Source: Nonomuraea endophytica (GTDB lineage Bacteria; Actinomycetota; Actinomycetes; Streptosporangiales; Streptosporangiaceae). From it: 64,000 bases of DNA. Below the pieces are notes generated by a model that saw only the letters and a list, made by a program, of their open reading frames with translations, ran no database searches and was not told where the DNA came from. Location of the stretch: NCBI RefSeq assembly GCF_014203235.1, contig NZ_JACHIN010000003.1:645899-709898 (forward strand), given 5' to 3'. Made by a program: the position numbers and the translations under genes. Below, in pieces: positions 28,801-37,127 of the stretch (position 1 is its first letter; each line of letters opens with the position of its first letter).

Positions 28801-29760
28801 ATGCGGTCGGTCGAGGACTATGTCGAGGGTGTGAAGGCCGGGTCCCGGACCTGGATCGGGCGGGCGATCACGCTGGTGGAGTCCACGAAGAGTGACCATG
28901 CGCGCCTGGCGCAGGATGTGCTGGTCGCGCTGACCCCTCTCGCCGGGCGGACGTGGCGGGTTGGGGTGTCCGGGGTGCCGGGGGTTGGGAAATCTACCTT
29001 TATTGATGGGTTTGGGACTTTGCTCACCGGGCTGGGGCATCGGGTGGCCGTGTTGGCCGTTGATCCCTCCTCTACCCGGACGGGGGGCAGCATTCTGGGG
29101 GACAAGACGCGGATGGGGCGGCTGGCGGCTGATCCGCATGCCTACATTCGGCCTTCCCCCACCTCGGGCACGCTTGGGGGAGTGACCAAGGCGACCCGGG
29201 AGGCCATGGTCGTGGTGGAGGCGGCCGGGTACGACGTGGTGCTCGTCGAGACCGTCGGCGTCGGCCAGTCGGAGACCGCCGTCGCCGACATGGTGGACAG
29301 CTTTCTGCTGCTGAGCCTGGCGCGTACTGGGGACCAGCTCCAGGGGATCAAGAAAGGGGTGCTGGAGCTGGCTGACGTGATCGCCGTGAACAAGGCCGAC
29401 GGGGAACACGAGATGGCCGCGCGCAAGGCGGCCAGGGAACTGGCCGGTGCGTTGCGCATGCTGCGCTCAGAAGGGCCGCCGCCTCCTGTCCTCACCTGCA
29501 GCGGACTGACCGGCGCCGGGCTGGAAGAGCTGTGGCAGCAGATCGGCGCCCACCGGGAACGTATGGACGTGGCGGCCAAGCGACGCGCCCAGCAGGTCCG
29601 GTGGACGTGGACGCTGGTCCAGGACCGCCTGTTGGCCGAACTGCACGGCAACCCCGAGGTGGCCGCGCTCACCAAGGAGGTCGAGCGCGAAGTACTGGCC
29701 GGCGAACTAACCCCCGCCCTGGCCGCCGACCGCCTCCTGGCCGCCTTCAAACGCCCCTGA
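28801..29760 (+). CDS. meaB: Methylmalonyl-CoA mutase-associated GTPase MeaB
   Basis: 319 residues from ATG 28801. G3E/SIMIBI GTPase: P-loop GVPGVGKST (58-66), VLAVDPSSTRTGGSILGDKTRM, the ETVGVGQSE switch, and NKAD specificity (VIAVNKADGEHEM). MeaB protects and reactivates methylmalonyl-CoA mutase and gates cobalamin transfer. A TACGAT -10-like box ends 7 nt before the ATG, so transcription may be leaderless. The 5' half uses many G-ending, less GC-optimal codons. Normally next to mutB; here a kinase operon and a spacer intervene. Confidence 0.95.
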   Translation: MRSVEDYVEGVKAGSRTWIGRAITLVESTKSDHARLAQDVLVALTPLAGRTWRVGVSGVPGVGKSTFIDGFGTLLTGLGHRVAVLAVDPSSTRTGGSILGDKTRMGRLAADPHAYIRPSPTSGTLGGVTKATREAMVVVEAAGYDVVLVETVGVGQSETAVADMVDSFLLLSLARTGDQLQGIKKGVLELADVIAVNKADGEHEMAARKAARELAGALRMLRSEGPPPPVLTCSGLTGAGLEELWQQIGAHRERMDVAAKRRAQQVRWTWTLVQDRLLAELHGNPEVAALTKEVEREVLAGELTPALAADRLLAAFKRP

Positions 29761-29993
29761 CCGCCCCGCCGCCCCAACGGCAAGCCCAGGCCACCACATC
29801 AGGCCACACCCCAAACCGCCGCACACTCCCACGCACGCCACAGGCCCTCACCCGCCGCACGTTCCAGAGGTCCACTGCGCCGCGCAGTTCCGCATGTGCA
29901 GCGTGCCGGTTCGCGTGGCCGCGCGGTTCCCAAAGGCATGCCTCCGACTCCCGGGCGCGTGCATCCAACGCTCGAAGGCGCGACGGAAAACAA

Positions 29994-30017
29994 AACGACC
30001 GGTCGTTCGTATATAGT
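29994..30017 (+). promoter_or_regulatory. TetR operator overlapping a leaderless promoter
   Basis: A perfect 14-bp palindrome aacgaccggtcgtt (29994-30007) is followed by a TATAGT -10 box at 30012-30017. The ATG of the TetR gene is 7 nt after the -10, so the start codon is the expected +1. The operator occupies the -10/-35 spacer, consistent with autorepression. The palindrome resembles the ACCGGT-centred sites of many AcrR/TetR proteins. The 230 bp between meaB and this site contain nothing recognisable. Confidence 0.65.
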
Positions 30018-30024
30018 CGTGCCC

Positions 30025-30654
30025 ATGACCGATGGACGCAGGTTGCGTGGGCAGCGCAGCAGGGAGGCGATTCTCGAACGAACCGTCGCCCTCGCCTCCG
30101 TGGACGGGCTCAGCGGCCTCACCCTGGGGCGGCTCGCAGAAGAGTCCGGCATGAGCAAGTCGGGTTTCTTCGCGCACTGGCGTGACAAGGAACAACTCCA
30201 GCTGGACGCCGTCGACTGGGCCGCTCGCCAGTGGGTGGACCACATCGTCCGCCCCGCCATGAGGACTCCAGCCGGTGTACGCCGCCTGTTCGCGATGCAC
30301 GAGGCTCGCCTGCGCTTCTATGAGGACGGCGTCCTCCCGGGGGGCTGCTTCTTCTTCGTCGCCCAGGCCGAGTTCGACGACCGTCCGGGGAAAGTGCGCG
30401 ACCGGGTGGCCAAGGCGATGGCCGACTGGCTCAACGCCGTACGCGCCATGGTCGAGGAAGCCGTCACCCTGGGCGAGCTCAGGGACGACACCAACCCGGG
30501 CCGCCTCGCGTTCGAGATCAACGCCCTGGGTGAGGCGACCGTCGCCCATGCCCGGCTGATCGATCCGGCCGAGGCCTACTCCTACTCCCGCGCCGCCGTC
30601 CTGCAGCGGTTGCGCGGGCTCGCCACCGACCCCTCGCTTCTCCCGGAGGATTGA
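30025..30654 (+). CDS. TetR/AcrR-family transcriptional regulator
   Basis: 209 residues from ATG 30025. HTH: RSREAILERTVALASVDG, LTLGRLAEESGMSKSGFFAHWRDKEQLQ. The C-terminal domain (GVLPGGCFFFVAQAEFDDRPGKVRDRV) is of the TetR_C type found in SACE_7040-like/YcdC-type regulators. It is followed 2 bp later by a thioesterase gene and then a hypothetical gene, forming a three-gene unit it probably controls through the palindrome at 29994. Confidence 0.9.
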   Translation: MTDGRRLRGQRSREAILERTVALASVDGLSGLTLGRLAEESGMSKSGFFAHWRDKEQLQLDAVDWAARQWVDHIVRPAMRTPAGVRRLFAMHEARLRFYEDGVLPGGCFFFVAQAEFDDRPGKVRDRVAKAMADWLNAVRAMVEEAVTLGELRDDTNPGRLAFEINALGEATVAHARLIDPAEAYSYSRAAVLQRLRGLATDPSLLPED

Positions 30655-30656
30655 CC

Positions 30657-31085
30657 GTGACCCAGTTCAAGCCCGTTCAGGTGCATTTCGATGACCTCGA
30701 TGCCATGGGCCTGCTGCACAACTCCCGCTACGCCCTGCTCGTCGAGCGCGCCGTGTCCGCATTCTGGACCGAGGCGGGCTGGCGGTTCGACCCGGCGCTG
30801 TCGAAGTTCAAGGACGTCTACATGGTCGTGCGCGAGTTCAAGATCGTGTACAACTCGCCGGTGATGGGGGCGGGCGACGTGCTCGTGGAGTTCTGGCTGG
30901 AGCGCATGGGAAGGACTTCCGGCGTGTACGGCTTCCGCGTCCTGTCGGCCGACCGGACGGTTGTCCATGCCGAGGGCCACCGCGTGAACGTCAACCTCGA
31001 CTCCACCACCCTGCGGCCCACGCCGTTCTCCCCGGAGATCCGCGAGGCGGCGGCCGTCCTGATGCGCGAACCCGCCGCATGCTGA
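30657..31085 (+). CDS. Hot-dog fold acyl-CoA thioesterase (4HBT family)
   Basis: 142 residues from GTG 30657, with GGAGGA six bases upstream inside the end of the TetR gene (a TTG at 30651 is less likely). Signature VHFDDLDAMGLLHNSRYALLVERA contains the catalytic Asp and conserved HNSRY of 4-hydroxybenzoyl-CoA-type thioesterases. Hydrolyses an acyl-CoA thioester; substrate unknown. Translationally coupled to the TetR gene upstream and, by a 7-bp overlap, to the next gene. Confidence 0.88.
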   Translation: MTQFKPVQVHFDDLDAMGLLHNSRYALLVERAVSAFWTEAGWRFDPALSKFKDVYMVVREFKIVYNSPVMGAGDVLVEFWLERMGRTSGVYGFRVLSADRTVVHAEGHRVNVNLDSTTLRPTPFSPEIREAAAVLMREPAAC

Positions 31086-31423
31086 GCACCCGCTGGTTGC
31101 CCGGCCCGCACGTGCCCGGCGACACCCCGCTGGTGGTGAGCGAGACCGCTTTCCAGCTCAACCGGGCCATCGACCTGCCGCGTGCCTGCTGGGCCGGTTG
31201 GCAGTTGAGCAAGTTGTGGCCGGAGTTGGAGGGCGCCGTGGCGTTGCGGCTCTGGGTGAATCCGGTGCGGCGCCGTATCGGATCGGTGTCGGTGTGGCGG
31301 GAGGGGACCGACCTCGACCGGTTCGTACGGCTGCGCGCGCACGTCGACATTGTCCGCGCCTACCGGGGCAAGGGCACGCTGACAACCAGGACGTGGGAGA
31401 GCATCGGCGTCCCCAGTGGGTGA
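31079..31423 (+). CDS. Hypothetical protein, possible dimeric alpha/beta-barrel fold
   Basis: 114 residues overlapping the thioesterase gene by 7 bp. Contains FQLNRAIDLPRACWAGWQLSKLW and SVSVWREGTDLDRFVRLRAH; the 'SVWREGTDLDRFVRLRAH' stretch recalls small ferredoxin-like monooxygenase or DUF3291-type proteins, but no catalytic residue can be assigned. Codon use matches its neighbours and the overlap supports it being real. The 107 bp after it contain no gene. Confidence 0.6.
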   Translation: MLSTRWLPGPHVPGDTPLVVSETAFQLNRAIDLPRACWAGWQLSKLWPELEGAVALRLWVNPVRRRIGSVSVWREGTDLDRFVRLRAHVDIVRAYRGKGTLTTRTWESIGVPSG

Positions 31424-31530
31424 ACTATCCATCGCCGGGTGAAATATCGCTACTCGTTTCGGCCCGGGCGGCTACCCAGAGGTGTGGCGTGTGTCACGAT
31501 GGCGCGCAGTCGACGACGGGGAGACCGCGC

Positions 31531-33777
31531 ATGTGTGATGACCCGATGCTGCCCGAACCGGTCGCGGGGGCCCTGCGAGAGTACGGCGGGCTGCTCGGCG
31601 AGCACGGCATCACCTGGGGCGAGCCGGAGATCCACTACGTCAAGCTCTTCGCCCGCAGGCGAGTGCTCCCGCCCGAGCTCCAGGGCCGTTTCTGGCGGGT
31701 GGCCTTCGGCCGCCTGGCCGCCCTCCACCCCGGCGAGCCGCTGGAGGGCCTCGGCGCCCGCCTGGCCGAACCCGACTACGACGAGATCCTGCGCGACACC
31801 CTGGAAGGCGAACTCCCCGCCCACGCCGCCGCCCTCCGCCTCACCCCCGAGGGCCCGGTACTCGACGGCCGACCCCACGTCATCCTCCGCGGAGCAGAAA
31901 ACAGCCGCGGGGAAGGACAGGACCGCGGAGAACAAACCGGCAGTGGTGGGGAGAACAGCCACGGGGGAGAGGGAGGACTCGGGGGAGAGGGCGGCCATGG
32001 AGAAGATCGCACAGGAGGCGACGGCCCTGAGGAAGGCGACGGCCGCGGGGGAGGCGACGACCGTGGGGGCGACGGCCGCCACGATGGGGACGCCGAGGTC
32101 AGGGTGGCGTTCTTGGTGGATTCGGGACGTGCCGACCCGGCCACCGTAAAAATCGGGAGCTTACGTCGTGAAATATCCCCTCAGGGTGCTTGGCTGACCG
32201 AGATCACCCCCAGCACACCGGTCATCCTCGACGGCACCCCTGTAGACACGACACCCCTGTTCAGGGTCGCCGAAGTGGCCAGGGTGAGGCTCCGCTCGCC
32301 GTACCCCTGCCGCTGGAGTGTCACCGGCGACGGCGGCCAGGGCTGGTTCCCCGCAGGAGCCCCGCACCGCCATGACTTCCACGGCCGCCCCTACTTCCAC
32401 GGCGACGACCTCACCCTCGACGTCCCGGCGGAACCCCTGACGATCACCGCCACCCGCGGCATGGAGTACGACCAGGTCCGCACGGAGCTGACCCCCCGTC
32501 CGGGCCACGACCACCAGGTACGGCTCACGCCGCACCGCATCTACCACGCCGCCGCCCGCGGATGGTACGGCGGCGACCTGCACACCCACCTCAACTGGGC
32601 CGGTGACCTCATCGCCGCCCCCGCCGACGCCGCGGCGGCCCAGCACGGCGAGGACCTGCACGTCCTGAACCTGCTGGCCGGGAACGTCTCGGGCGCCCGC
32701 GTGTACGACCGCGAGGCCCTGGCGCACTGGATCGGCCGTGACCTGCCCTGGTCCGACGCCACGCACATCGCCAGGATGGGCGCCGAGTACCGCAACGACC
32801 TGCTCGGCCACGCCTACGCCTTCGGCCTCACCGCCGAGCCGGACCGCCTGCACACCGGCTTCGACGGCGCGCCCGACTGGCCGCCGAACGCCGCCGCCCT
32901 GGCCGAGTTGCGGCGGCTGGGGGCGCTGCTCGGCTACAGCCACCCGTTCGGCCAGCCGGTGAGGGACGACGATCCGGCGAAGGCGCTGTTCGGGCCGGTG
33001 GCGCGTGACTGCTCGGCCAGCGCGCTGGTCGCCGACGCCGCGCTCGGCCTGGTCGACAGCCTGGACGTGCTCACCCACGCCTCGATCCCGGCCACCGCGG
33101 CCGTCTACCGCCGCCTGCTGGGAGCGGGGAACCGGCTGGCCGTCACCGCGGGCACCGACACGATGATCTCCTTCACCCGCTCCGACAACCAGTCGAACCC
33201 GCCCGGCTGGGGCCGCGTCTACGCCCGCGTGGACGGGGCGCTCACCGCGGAGTCGTTCGCCTCGGCCGTGCGGGCCCGCCGTACGTTCGCGACGACCGGT
33301 CCGTGGCTGGAGCTGTCGGTGGACGGCCACGGACCGGGCGCGGTCATCGACGCGGAGCCGGGCGGGCGGCTGTCGGTCACCGCGACCGCGATCGGCCCTG
33401 AGGTGTCGGCGGTGCGCATCCGCACCGCCGACGGGGTCCGCGCGGGCGCCGGACGGCTCGGCGGCGGCGACGACGCGCTCACCGTCACCGTCGAACTCGA
33501 CGTCGGCGAGCCCACCTACGTGCTCGCCGAGGCCCTGTGCGAGCCGCACCCGCGCACGCTGACCGCCACCGGGTACGCCCTGACCAGCCCCGTCCACGTG
33601 GACGTCGGCGGCAGGCAGGTGGCGCGCGGCTCCGACGTGCGCTGGTGCCTGGACTGGCTGGACCTGCTGGAGGACCTGGTCAGGATCCACGCCAGGCTGG
33701 ACGCGCCGGGCCAGCTGGAGGACCACCTGGAGCTGATCGAACGGGCCAGGGAGGTGTACGGAACCCGGCTAGGCTGA
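31531..33777 (+). CDS. CehA/McbA-family metallohydrolase with acidic Gly-rich insert
   Basis: 748 residues from ATG 31531. A PHP-like metal-dependent domain starts at GWYGGDLHTHLNWAGD (His351, His353) and includes GYSHPFGQPV and AVTAGTDTMISF, the layout of CehA/McbA carbaryl hydrolase-type proteins. N-terminal helical and beta regions precede it. Residues 121-188 (bases 31891-32094) form a Gly/Glu/Asp/Arg low-complexity insert between VILRG and VRVAFLVDSG, where relatives would join directly. No signal peptide. Natural substrate unknown. Confidence 0.75.
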   Translation: MCDDPMLPEPVAGALREYGGLLGEHGITWGEPEIHYVKLFARRRVLPPELQGRFWRVAFGRLAALHPGEPLEGLGARLAEPDYDEILRDTLEGELPAHAAALRLTPEGPVLDGRPHVILRGAENSRGEGQDRGEQTGSGGENSHGGEGGLGGEGGHGEDRTGGDGPEEGDGRGGGDDRGGDGRHDGDAEVRVAFLVDSGRADPATVKIGSLRREISPQGAWLTEITPSTPVILDGTPVDTTPLFRVAEVARVRLRSPYPCRWSVTGDGGQGWFPAGAPHRHDFHGRPYFHGDDLTLDVPAEPLTITATRGMEYDQVRTELTPRPGHDHQVRLTPHRIYHAAARGWYGGDLHTHLNWAGDLIAAPADAAAAQHGEDLHVLNLLAGNVSGARVYDREALAHWIGRDLPWSDATHIARMGAEYRNDLLGHAYAFGLTAEPDRLHTGFDGAPDWPPNAAALAELRRLGALLGYSHPFGQPVRDDDPAKALFGPVARDCSASALVADAALGLVDSLDVLTHASIPATAAVYRRLLGAGNRLAVTAGTDTMISFTRSDNQSNPPGWGRVYARVDGALTAESFASAVRARRTFATTGPWLELSVDGHGPGAVIDAEPGGRLSVTATAIGPEVSAVRIRTADGVRAGAGRLGGGDDALTVTVELDVGEPTYVLAEALCEPHPRTLTATGYALTSPVHVDVGGRQVARGSDVRWCLDWLDLLEDLVRIHARLDAPGQLEDHLELIERAREVYGTRLG

Positions 33778-33783
33778 TCGCCG

Positions 33784-34728
33784 ATGGACATCAAGAACCT
33801 TCTGCGCGAGCACCCCGCCTGGCTCGCCCACCTCGAATCGCTGGGCGGCTTCGAGGCCCGCCCGCCCGCGCCCCACGACCTGCTCGGCGAGCTGATGCGG
33901 CTGACGGTCCCGCACGAGGACGTCGCCGGGGTGATCACGAGTGCGCCGGAGCCGGGCACCCCGCAGTGGTGGTTGCTCGAACGCTGCGTGCACTCCCTGG
34001 TCTCCGCCATCGACGTGCGCGACGACCCGCCCTACTTCCCGGATTTGCCCGAGCTGGGGCCGTACTTCTATGTGCACGTGTTCCTGGCGGCGCTGCCGTA
34101 CACGCGTGAGTTCCACCGCGCGCGCGGCATCCCCGAGGAGGTGTCGCACGAGACGCTCGCCGACATCGGCCGCAACATGGCCGTGCACCGCAAGCGGCAC
34201 GGCCGGCCGGGGCTGCACGCGCCGTTCTGGTACATGGCGCACGTGCGCGGGATCCTCTACCAGCTCGGGCGGCTGCAGTTCTCGCGCGACCAGATGGGCG
34301 GCAGGACGCTGGAGGCGGTGCGCGCGGCCGGGGTGCCGGTGGGCGAGCACGGCCGGACGCTGGGGCTGCACATCCCCGACTTCTGCGGGCCGTTCCCGCC
34401 CTCGGCCTGCACGGACGCCTTCGAGCGGGCGCGCGCCTTCTTCCCCAAGCACTTTCCCGACGAGGACTACCCGGTGGTGACCTGCAGCTCGTGGCTGCTG
34501 GATGACCAGTTCGCCCAGTATCTGCCGGCGAGTTCGAACATCATGTCCTTCCAGCGCCGCTTCCGGCTGCTGCACCGCTTCGAGACCAGCGGGATGATGG
34601 ACTTCGTCTTCGGCGCGGACGCCAAGGCCGACCCGCTGCCGCGCCGCACCAGCCTGGAGCGTGCGATCGCCGACCACCTCGCCGCCGGCGGCACCTGGTA
34701 CGGCCGCGCCGGCTGGCTGCCCCTCTAA
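33784..34728 (+). CDS. GNAT-like acyltransferase domain protein (DUF5596/GNAT_C-like)
   Basis: 314 residues, ATG 6 bp after the metallohydrolase, so probably co-transcribed. Contains LGPYFYVHVFLAALPYTREFHRARGIP, the RGILYQLGRLQFSR stretch, LGLHIPDFCGPFPPSACTDAF, and CSSWLLDDQFAQYLPASSNIMSFQRRF, which recall actinobacterial acyltransferase-domain proteins with a NAT_N plus GNAT_C arrangement. Catalytic details are not visible. Its last 4 bases overlap the convergent TetR gene. Confidence 0.65.
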   Translation: MDIKNLLREHPAWLAHLESLGGFEARPPAPHDLLGELMRLTVPHEDVAGVITSAPEPGTPQWWLLERCVHSLVSAIDVRDDPPYFPDLPELGPYFYVHVFLAALPYTREFHRARGIPEEVSHETLADIGRNMAVHRKRHGRPGLHAPFWYMAHVRGILYQLGRLQFSRDQMGGRTLEAVRAAGVPVGEHGRTLGLHIPDFCGPFPPSACTDAFERARAFFPKHFPDEDYPVVTCSSWLLDDQFAQYLPASSNIMSFQRRFRLLHRFETSGMMDFVFGADAKADPLPRRTSLERAIADHLAAGGTWYGRAGWLPL

Positions 34729-35537
34729 GCGGTCTCCACGAAGCCGGCCAGGCCGTCCAGCATGATCCTGAGGTTGATCGTGAAGATCTCCTCCAGGTCG
34801 GCCAGGACGTCCGGGCTGTCGCGCAGCGCGCTCTGGCGCGGATAGCGGCCGGCGCCCAGCTTCTCGTAGACGGCGGGCACGGTCACCGCACGCCACTGGC
34901 TGAGCGAGATCCCGCCGCCGCGCCGGCCCGCGGCGATCTCGCTCACCCGGAGCAGCGCCAGCCCCTGCACGAGCCCGCTGACGCCCAGGTAGAGGCGGTG
35001 GGTGGTCACCGGGTCCAGGCCCAGGCCGTCGAACGCGCCGAGTCCGCGCTCGAAGCGGGCCAGCAGGCTCGGGACGAGCGGCGGCCGGACGGTCGCGATC
35101 ACCTCCAGCAGCCATGGGTGGGCCGAGTAGATCTCCCACTCCCACCGGGCCGCCGCCTCCAGCTCGGCCCGCCAGCCTCCCCGGATCGGGGGCCCGGAGT
35201 CGAGGCCGTCGGCGAAGACGGCCTCGACCATGAGGTCGATCAGCTCTTCCTTGCCCGCGAAGTAGTTGTACAGCGACATCACCTTGACGCCGAGCGCGCT
35301 CGCCACATGCCGCATGGACAGGCTCTCCAGGCCGTCGGCGTCGGCGATCCGCACGGCGGTGCGCACGATCAGCTCCCTGGACAGCCCCGCCTCGCCGCGC
35401 TGCTCCCGCACCGGCGTCACCACCACTGACCGGCGGGCCCGGTAGGCGCGGGCCTGGCAGGAGCGGGAGCAGTACAGCGGTCTGCGGCCCCGGCCGGGAA
35501 GCACGAGTTCTTTTCCGCACCGCGCGCAGGTCGCCAT
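34725..35537 (-). CDS. TetR-family regulator with N-terminal zinc ribbon
   Basis: 270 residues. Residues 1-36 form a zinc-ribbon: Cys4, Cys7, Cys23, Cys27 in MATCARCGKEL and RRPLYCSRSCQARAYRARR. A TetR HTH follows (LIVRTAVRIADADGLESLSM, then ALGVKVMSLYNYFAGKEEL) and a TetR_C ligand domain. Zinc ribbons of this YCSxxCQxRAYRxR type also occur as stand-alone actinobacterial proteins; here it is fused to a repressor. Divergent from an MFS exporter with 90 bp between, so likely its regulator. No clear operator was found beyond a short TGATATCA. Confidence 0.85.
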   Translation of the reverse strand: MATCARCGKELVLPGRGRRPLYCSRSCQARAYRARRSVVVTPVREQRGEAGLSRELIVRTAVRIADADGLESLSMRHVASALGVKVMSLYNYFAGKEELIDLMVEAVFADGLDSGPPIRGGWRAELEAAARWEWEIYSAHPWLLEVIATVRPPLVPSLLARFERGLGAFDGLGLDPVTTHRLYLGVSGLVQGLALLRVSEIAAGRRGGGISLSQWRAVTVPAVYEKLGAGRYPRQSALRDSPDVLADLEEIFTINLRIMLDGLAGFVETA

Positions 35538-35627
35538 TTCATCACACCCTTTTTCCGTGACGAAATGATATCACTCGCCTGTAAATAGCTAGTAGGAAGG
35601 ACATGACGTACATCGTAAGGAGGCAGA

Positions 35628-37106
35628 ATGAAAAAGGCGGGTCCGCGGGAATGGGCAGGGCTGGCGATCCTCATGCTGCCCGTCCTGCTCATCTCGGTCA
35701 CGGTGACCGTGCTGTTCTTCGCGCTGCCGTCGCTGACCGCGGAGCTGGAGCCGAGCGGCGCCCAGCAGCTGTGGATCGTGGACGTCTACGCGTTCCTATT
35801 GGCCGGGCTGCTCATCCCGATGGGCCATCTGGGCGACAGGATCGGCCGCAGGCGGCTGCTGCTCCTGGGCGCGGTGGCCTTCGGCCTGGCCTCGGCGGCG
35901 GCGGCGTTCGCGTCCAGTGCCGAACTGCTCATCCTCGCCCGCGCCCTGCAGGGCGCCGCCGCGGCCACGCTGATGCCGCCCACGCTCGCGCTCATCCGGG
36001 TCCTGTTCGCCGACCCGCGGCAGTTGCGGATGGCGATCGCCGTCTGGGCCGCGGTCTTCACGCTCGGCAGCGTGGCCGGGCCGGTCGCCGGAGGGTGGCT
36101 GCTGGAGCACTTCTGGTGGGGATCGGTCTTCCTGATCAACGTGCCGATCATGCTGGTGCTGCTCGTGCTCGGCCCGCTGCTGCCGGAGTACCGCGATCCC
36201 GCTCCCGGCCGGTTCGACCTGGCCGGCGGGGTGCTCGTCCTGCTGGCCGCGCTGCCCCTGGTGTACGCGGTGAAGAAGGCCGCCGGGCAGGACTTCTCCG
36301 TGACCATGTGGGCCGCCGCCGCGGCTGGACTGGTGTTCGCCGCGCTGTTCCTGCGCAGGCAGCGCACCCGGCCCGGCCCGATGCTGGACCTGGCGCTCTT
36401 CCGGCGGCCCGGCTTCGGCCTGTCCCTGGCCACCGCCACGCTCGCGGTCTTCGCGCTAATCGGGACGTTCTACTTCCTCACCCAGTACCTGATGTCGGTG
36501 CTCGGCATGCGGCCGATCGCCGCCGGACTCATGATCGTGCCGGCCGCCGTCAGCGCGGCCGCCGGATCGGTGCTCGGGGCCGGACTCACCCGGTGGCTGC
36601 GGCCCGGCCACGTCATGGGGTCGGGGATGGTCTTGGGGGCGGCCGGGTTCCTGCTGATCGCGGGGCTGGGCACCGAGGAGAACCTGCCGCTGCTGTTCGG
36701 CGGGCAGATCCTGCTGGGCTGGGGCATCGGGTCGGTGCAGGCGCTCGCCTCCGGCCTGGTCGTCTCCACCGCGCCGCCGGAGAAGGCCGGATCGGCCTCC
36801 GGCCTGTTCGAGTCGGCCACGGAGTTCGGGCAGGCGTTCGGCGCGGCCGTACTCGGGAGCATCGGCATGGCCGTCTACCGCGCGGCGCTCACCGCGACCA
36901 TGCCGCCGGACGTGCCCGCCGAACTGGCGGCGGTGGCCAGGGAGACGCTGGGCGGCGCCCTCGCCCTCGACGCCGGTACGGCACTCGCCACCGCGGCCCG
37001 AGCCGCCTACGTGGACGGCATGCGCACGGCGGCGCTGGCCGGAGCGGTCGTCATGGTGACCATGGGCGTTCTCGTCCTGCGCGCACGTTCTGGCCGAGTG
37101 TGCTAA
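35628..37106 (+). CDS. MFS transporter, DHA2 (14-TM) drug:H+ antiporter type
   Basis: 492 residues with about 14 hydrophobic helices. Motif A GHLGDRIGRRRLLLLG after helix 2, motif C-like GSVAGPVAGGWLLEHFWWGSVFLINVP, and the length identify the DHA2/QacA-EmrB group that exports cationic or hydrophobic drugs with proton exchange. Strong RBS AAGGAGG 5 nt before ATG. Divergent from the zinc-ribbon TetR gene and followed after 9 bp by another TetR gene whose operator overlaps this junction. Confidence 0.88.
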   Translation: MKKAGPREWAGLAILMLPVLLISVTVTVLFFALPSLTAELEPSGAQQLWIVDVYAFLLAGLLIPMGHLGDRIGRRRLLLLGAVAFGLASAAAAFASSAELLILARALQGAAAATLMPPTLALIRVLFADPRQLRMAIAVWAAVFTLGSVAGPVAGGWLLEHFWWGSVFLINVPIMLVLLVLGPLLPEYRDPAPGRFDLAGGVLVLLAALPLVYAVKKAAGQDFSVTMWAAAAAGLVFAALFLRRQRTRPGPMLDLALFRRPGFGLSLATATLAVFALIGTFYFLTQYLMSVLGMRPIAAGLMIVPAAVSAAAGSVLGAGLTRWLRPGHVMGSGMVLGAAGFLLIAGLGTEENLPLLFGGQILLGWGIGSVQALASGLVVSTAPPEKAGSASGLFESATEFGQAFGAAVLGSIGMAVYRAALTATMPPDVPAELAAVARETLGGALALDAGTALATAARAAYVDGMRTAALAGAVVMVTMGVLVLRARSGRVC

Positions 37107-37107
37107 A

Positions 37108-37127
37108 TTCTGGCCATGCGGTCAGAA
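37108..37127. promoter_or_regulatory. TetR operator spanning the start codon of the downstream TetR gene
   Basis: Inverted arms TTCTGGCC (37108-37115) and GGTCAGAA (37120-37127) are 7/8 complementary with 4 bases between them; the ATG (37116) is inside the spacer. A further copy of TTCTGGCC at 37088-37095 lies exactly 20 bp, two helical turns, upstream inside the MFS gene. A TAAATT -10-like box at 37104-37109 would give a leaderless +1 at the ATG. Confidence 0.55.

Noticed and set aside
27756..28802. 348-codon minus-strand open frame covering the kinase 4-meaB spacer
   Set aside because: Product is Arg/Ala/Gly/Pro-rich without recognisable domain or RBS, and overlaps the start of kinase 4 in a different frame.
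35566..35573. TGATATCA palindrome between the zinc-ribbon TetR and the MFS gene
   Set aside because: Eight bases with no extension of symmetry is weak for a TetR operator and likely to occur by chance in this AT-richer spacer.
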